Shown one piece after another: positions 61,381 to 64,000 of a stretch of 64,000 bases of DNA. The position numbers and the translations under genes are program-made. How positions within the stretch are numbered: the stretch's first letter is position 1; the number at the start of each line of letters is the position of its first letter. Below the pieces are notes generated by a model. That model made no database searches and was not told the origin of the DNA. It saw only the letters and a program-made list of their open reading frames with translations. The DNA is from an uncultured Bacteroidota bacterium (GTDB lineage Bacteria > Bacteroidota > Bacteroidia > Bacteroidales > VadinHA17). The stretch covers positions 225,365 to 289,364 of the forward strand of contig CAIJYD010000078.1 of the NCBI GenBank assembly GCA_903824785.1, given 5' to 3'.

Positions 61381-63543
61381 ATGACCAGAAAATCAATATT
61401 GAAAAGCTGCATACTTACAGCCTTTCTTTTATTTATTTTAAACATAGCAGATGCTCAGAAATTTGCAATTATCTCAGACCAGGATAGTTATGAAGGAGCA
61501 AAAACAGAAATACAACTTTATGCCCAGACTCTTACAAATGAAGGGCTTAATACAATTATAATAATAGACAAATGGGGACATCCCGATTCAATAAGGGAAC
61601 AATTGCATAATCTTTACCTGAAAAACAAAGATTTTGAGGGTGCAGTATTCATTGGAAACATCCCTGTTCCGATGATCAGAAGTGCCCAGCACATGACTTC
61701 TGCGTTTAAGATGGACCAGGGAAAATATGCCTGGGAAAGATCATCAGTCACTTCAGACAGATTCTATGAAGATTTTGATCTTAAGTTTACCTATCTTAAA
61801 CAGGATTCTTTAAGAAATATTCTTCACTATTATGACCTCAATTATGATTCACCACAAAAAATTCAATCTGAAATATATACCGGCCGCATAAGAATCCCAT
61901 GGGATAAAGATAATGTCCTGCTCAAAGCCTATCTCAGAAAAGTGGTTACTGCACATTTAGAATCAAATCAGGCTGACGAGCTGCTTTTATTCAGCGGTCA
62001 TGGATATAATTCAGAATCAATGACAGCACGGCTCGATGAAAAGGTTTCACTTCTCCAGCAATTTCCTCAAATTAATAAACAGAAAAACGGATTGGAATTC
62101 ATTGATTTTTCATTTGACAATCATATAAAATTCAGACTTCTTTCAACACTTTCCTATAAAGATCTTGATATTGCCATTCTCCATCATCACGGAGTTGCAG
62201 ATGCGGAACTGGTAGATGCAGAACCACCTGCAAAAGGAGTTCAGAATAATATTGAAAGTATAAAATATTATTTAAGATCAAAAGTCAGGGATGTTAAGGA
62301 CCCTGAAACAACAATAAAGAAATATACTGAGTGGCTGGGTGTACCTCAAGAGTGGTTTAATCTGGCAAATGACAAAAATCAAACAATCACTGATTCCAGC
62401 TATTCTTCAAATATGGATATTGGTAGTTCGGATGTAAAAAAGTATTATCCCAAATCACGATTCATAATATTTGATGCCTGCTTCAATGGATCATTTCAGG
62501 TTGATGATTTCATTGCAGGTGAATATGTTTTCGGAAATTCAAAAACAATTGCTGTTCAGGGAAATACAGTTAATTCAATTCAGGACAAATTTCCTGATGA
62601 AATGATAGGTCTTCTGGGTTTTGGCGCTCGTGTCGGAGAATGGAACAAACTTGTCTGCTATCTTGAATCGCATATTATCGGAGATCCTACCTTCAGGTTT
62701 ACTTCATCTGCCGCGGAGAATGCTGAAAATATTCTTAAATGGAAGGATAATGATAAAAAATTATTGAAATTAGTAAACTATCCACACCCCGATGTTCAAT
62801 CATGGGCGCTAAGACAATTGGTCAATAATACTTATCCGGGAATAAGCAATTTGCTGGCGGAGAAATACTTTTCTTCTCCCTTTGGATCAACAAGGATGGA
62901 GTGTTTAAAACTGCTCGCCGCCATTGGAGATGAAAACTTCATCAAGGTACTTATTGCTTCATTTGAAGATTCCTATGAGCTTGTCAGAAGGATGGCAACA
63001 ATTTTTGCCGCAGCATCAGGTGATCCTGTAATTATTCCGGCTGTTATTCAGGCAGCCACAAATCCAAATATATCGAAACGGGAGAATTATCAGCTTACAG
63101 AAGCGTTGGGGGTTTTTGAAAAGGATTTAATGATGAAAGAGCTGAACAGGATTTTTGCCGGAGTCGATACCACAGGTAACTATTCCGGTGTTATTTTAAG
63201 AGATGTAATAAAGGATATTGATAATCAGTGTAAATCAACTAAAAAGAGCATCGAGACAATTCTATCAAAAGATACCAAGCAGAAAAGCAGGCTCTTTGAA
63301 ATAAAACTACTCAGGAACCAGACATATCATACTCTGATACCCGATTTGTGTAATTATGTCAGGGATTGTGATAATGAGCAGGCTCAATTAACACTTCTTG
63401 AGGCCCTTGGCTGGTTTTCCTATAGTTATAATAAACGGGAAATTATTGAAACATGCTCAATGATAGCCAGCTCTGACAAATACACCAGACAGGCAAGAAA
63501 TGAGGCTATGAAAACAATAATCAGATTAAAAAACCCGAACTAA
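61381..63543 (+). CDS. Gingipain-like (C25, clan CD) protein with HEAT-like repeats
   Basis: Exported 720-residue protein (SPI signal ending NIADAQ). Residues ~26-440 resemble a C25 caspase-like domain: ILHHHGVADAEL supplies a His (His270 or a neighbour) and FIIFDACFNGSFQ the Cys (Cys367); the downstream HIIGDPTFRF resembles the GDPT motif of gingipains. Residues ~445-715 contain helical pairs of the HEAT type (VQSWALRQLVNNTYPGISNLL, STRMECLKLLAAIGDENFIKVLIASF). No type IX secretion tail or propeptide is evident. It is last in the sigma-led series; a role in releasing ligand from host or environmental proteins is possible but inferred. Confidence 0.75.
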   Translation: MTRKSILKSCILTAFLLFILNIADAQKFAIISDQDSYEGAKTEIQLYAQTLTNEGLNTIIIIDKWGHPDSIREQLHNLYLKNKDFEGAVFIGNIPVPMIRSAQHMTSAFKMDQGKYAWERSSVTSDRFYEDFDLKFTYLKQDSLRNILHYYDLNYDSPQKIQSEIYTGRIRIPWDKDNVLLKAYLRKVVTAHLESNQADELLLFSGHGYNSESMTARLDEKVSLLQQFPQINKQKNGLEFIDFSFDNHIKFRLLSTLSYKDLDIAILHHHGVADAELVDAEPPAKGVQNNIESIKYYLRSKVRDVKDPETTIKKYTEWLGVPQEWFNLANDKNQTITDSSYSSNMDIGSSDVKKYYPKSRFIIFDACFNGSFQVDDFIAGEYVFGNSKTIAVQGNTVNSIQDKFPDEMIGLLGFGARVGEWNKLVCYLESHIIGDPTFRFTSSAAENAENILKWKDNDKKLLKLVNYPHPDVQSWALRQLVNNTYPGISNLLAEKYFSSPFGSTRMECLKLLAAIGDENFIKVLIASFEDSYELVRRMATIFAAASGDPVIIPAVIQAATNPNISKRENYQLTEALGVFEKDLMMKELNRIFAGVDTTGNYSGVILRDVIKDIDNQCKSTKKSIETILSKDTKQKSRLFEIKLLRNQTYHTLIPDLCNYVRDCDNEQAQLTLLEALGWFSYSYNKREIIETCSMIASSDKYTRQARNEAMKTIIRLKNPN

Positions 63544-63560
63544 ACAGATTTCTGTGATAA

Positions 63561-63590
63561 AAAAAAGGGCCCTTTTGGAACCCTTTTTTA
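63561..63590. terminator. Intrinsic terminator between convergent genes
   Basis: On the minus strand the stem GGGTTC/GGGCCC (with two G-U pairs) is flanked by A6 and T6 tracts, right after the EF-G stop. The same symmetry may also end transcription from the plus-strand operon. Confidence 0.75.
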
Positions 63591-63608
63591 TTATCAGTCG
63601 ATTGTTCT

Positions 63609-64000
63609 CTATTCTTCTTCCTCCTCCTCGGTATAGGCTTTTATCACAGCTTCCTGCACATCGCCAGGTACCTGTGCATATTCGGCAAATTTCATCGAAT
63701 ACATAGCCCTGCCACCTGTTATCGAACTAAGTGCTGTGGAATATTTATTCATCTCAGCCAATGGAACTTTTGCCTTGATAACTTCAAACCTCTTTTCGCT
63801 CGACATTCCCAGAACCATCCCGCGTCTGCCCTGAAGGTCACTTATCACATCTCCCATACGGTCAGATGGTACCATAATCTCAACATCATAAACAGGTTCC
63901 ATGATCTTCGGCCCTGCAATCTTAAAGGCCTGACTGAAAGCATTTCTTCCTGCCAGACGGAAAGAAATTTCATTTGAATCAACAGGGTGCATCTTGCCAT
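63609..64000 (-). CDS. fusA: Elongation factor G family protein, C-terminal part
   Basis: Translocase of translation; only the last ~130 residues lie in the window and the frame runs off the end (upstream codons read GK before MHPVDSNE). The piece covers the end of domain IV and domain V: MHPVDSNEISFRLAGRNAF, LEPVYDVEI-like IMEPVYDVEIMVPSDRMGDV, DLQGRRGMVLGM, then AEMNKYSTALSSITGGRAMYSMKF and a run of Glu. Canonical EF-G has SNTQGRGTYSM and MRSRGG-like blocks here, so this copy looks divergent, closer to the second EF-G (EF-G2) found in Bacteroidota. It faces the C25-like gene across a terminator. Confidence 0.9.
   Translation of the reverse strand, partial: GKMHPVDSNEISFRLAGRNAFSQAFKIAGPKIMEPVYDVEIMVPSDRMGDVISDLQGRRGMVLGMSSEKRFEVIKAKVPLAEMNKYSTALSSITGGRAMYSMKFAEYAQVPGDVQEAVIKAYTEEEEEE

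Overview
The window looks like chromosomal DNA from a member of the Bacteroidota, probably an environmental Bacteroidales or Marinilabiliales relative. Seen directly: moderate A+T content, many exported proteins with signal peptides ending in Ala-Gln or with lipoboxes, TonB-dependent receptors that start with a carboxypeptidase-regulatory-like domain, families largely confined to this phylum (DUF4412, DUF4876, DUF6850), and promoter boxes of the TAnnTTTG type. I found no rRNA, tRNA, CRISPR array, insertion sequence or phage gene. Both ends cut a gene: a UvrD/PcrA helicase on the left and an EF-G family factor on the right.

Layout. 1-9.7 kb: helicase end, a DUF4412 lipid-or-envelope-type secreted protein, then a thiamine salvage operon on the minus strand (TPP riboswitch, TonB receptor, PnuT transporter, thiamine pyrophosphokinase), followed by small housekeeping genes including a DNA repair methyltransferase. 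9.7-34 kb: a large carbohydrate-degradation region. Eight minus-strand genes (tandem-domain esterase, DoxX/TIM-barrel fusion, clan-A glycosidase, DUF6807 protein, Gfo/Idh/MocA oxidoreductase, GH2, URO-D-like methyltransferase, GH120 beta-xylosidase) are followed by two GH18 chitinase-like lipoproteins, an aldo/keto reductase, a CE4-GH3 fusion and another clan-A glycosidase. No SusC/SusD pair lies inside the window. 34-41 kb: porin, DedA protein, and an acyl-CoA synthetase / GNAT / FAD oxidoreductase trio. 40.8-47.5 kb: a TetR-regulated RND efflux operon (TolC, adaptor, permease) that ends with a PII-like small protein. 47.6-49.2 kb: a Fic protein and a lipoprotein.

49.25-63.5 kb is the most unusual part: one long plus-strand series with an ECF sigma factor, a Cys-tailed Spy/CpxP-like membrane protein, a small membrane protein, a NapH/NosR-type polyferredoxin with an HMA-like tail (interrupted by a frameshift), an ABC transporter, a membrane protein resembling DUF4857, a TonB receptor, a DUF4876 lipoprotein, a DUF6850 barrel and a gingipain-like (C25) protein with HEAT-like repeats. 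I read it as a sigma-controlled envelope system for acquiring or handling a metal or metal cofactor; this is inference from content and order.

A second notable signal is a 96-base leader, nearly identical upstream of two unrelated genes (a GH18 chitinase at 25.0 kb and the TolC gene at 41.5 kb). It folds into two hairpins, the second of which contains the start codon. A composite intergenic repeat with a strong hairpin also occurs twice, on either side of the Gfo/Idh/MocA gene.
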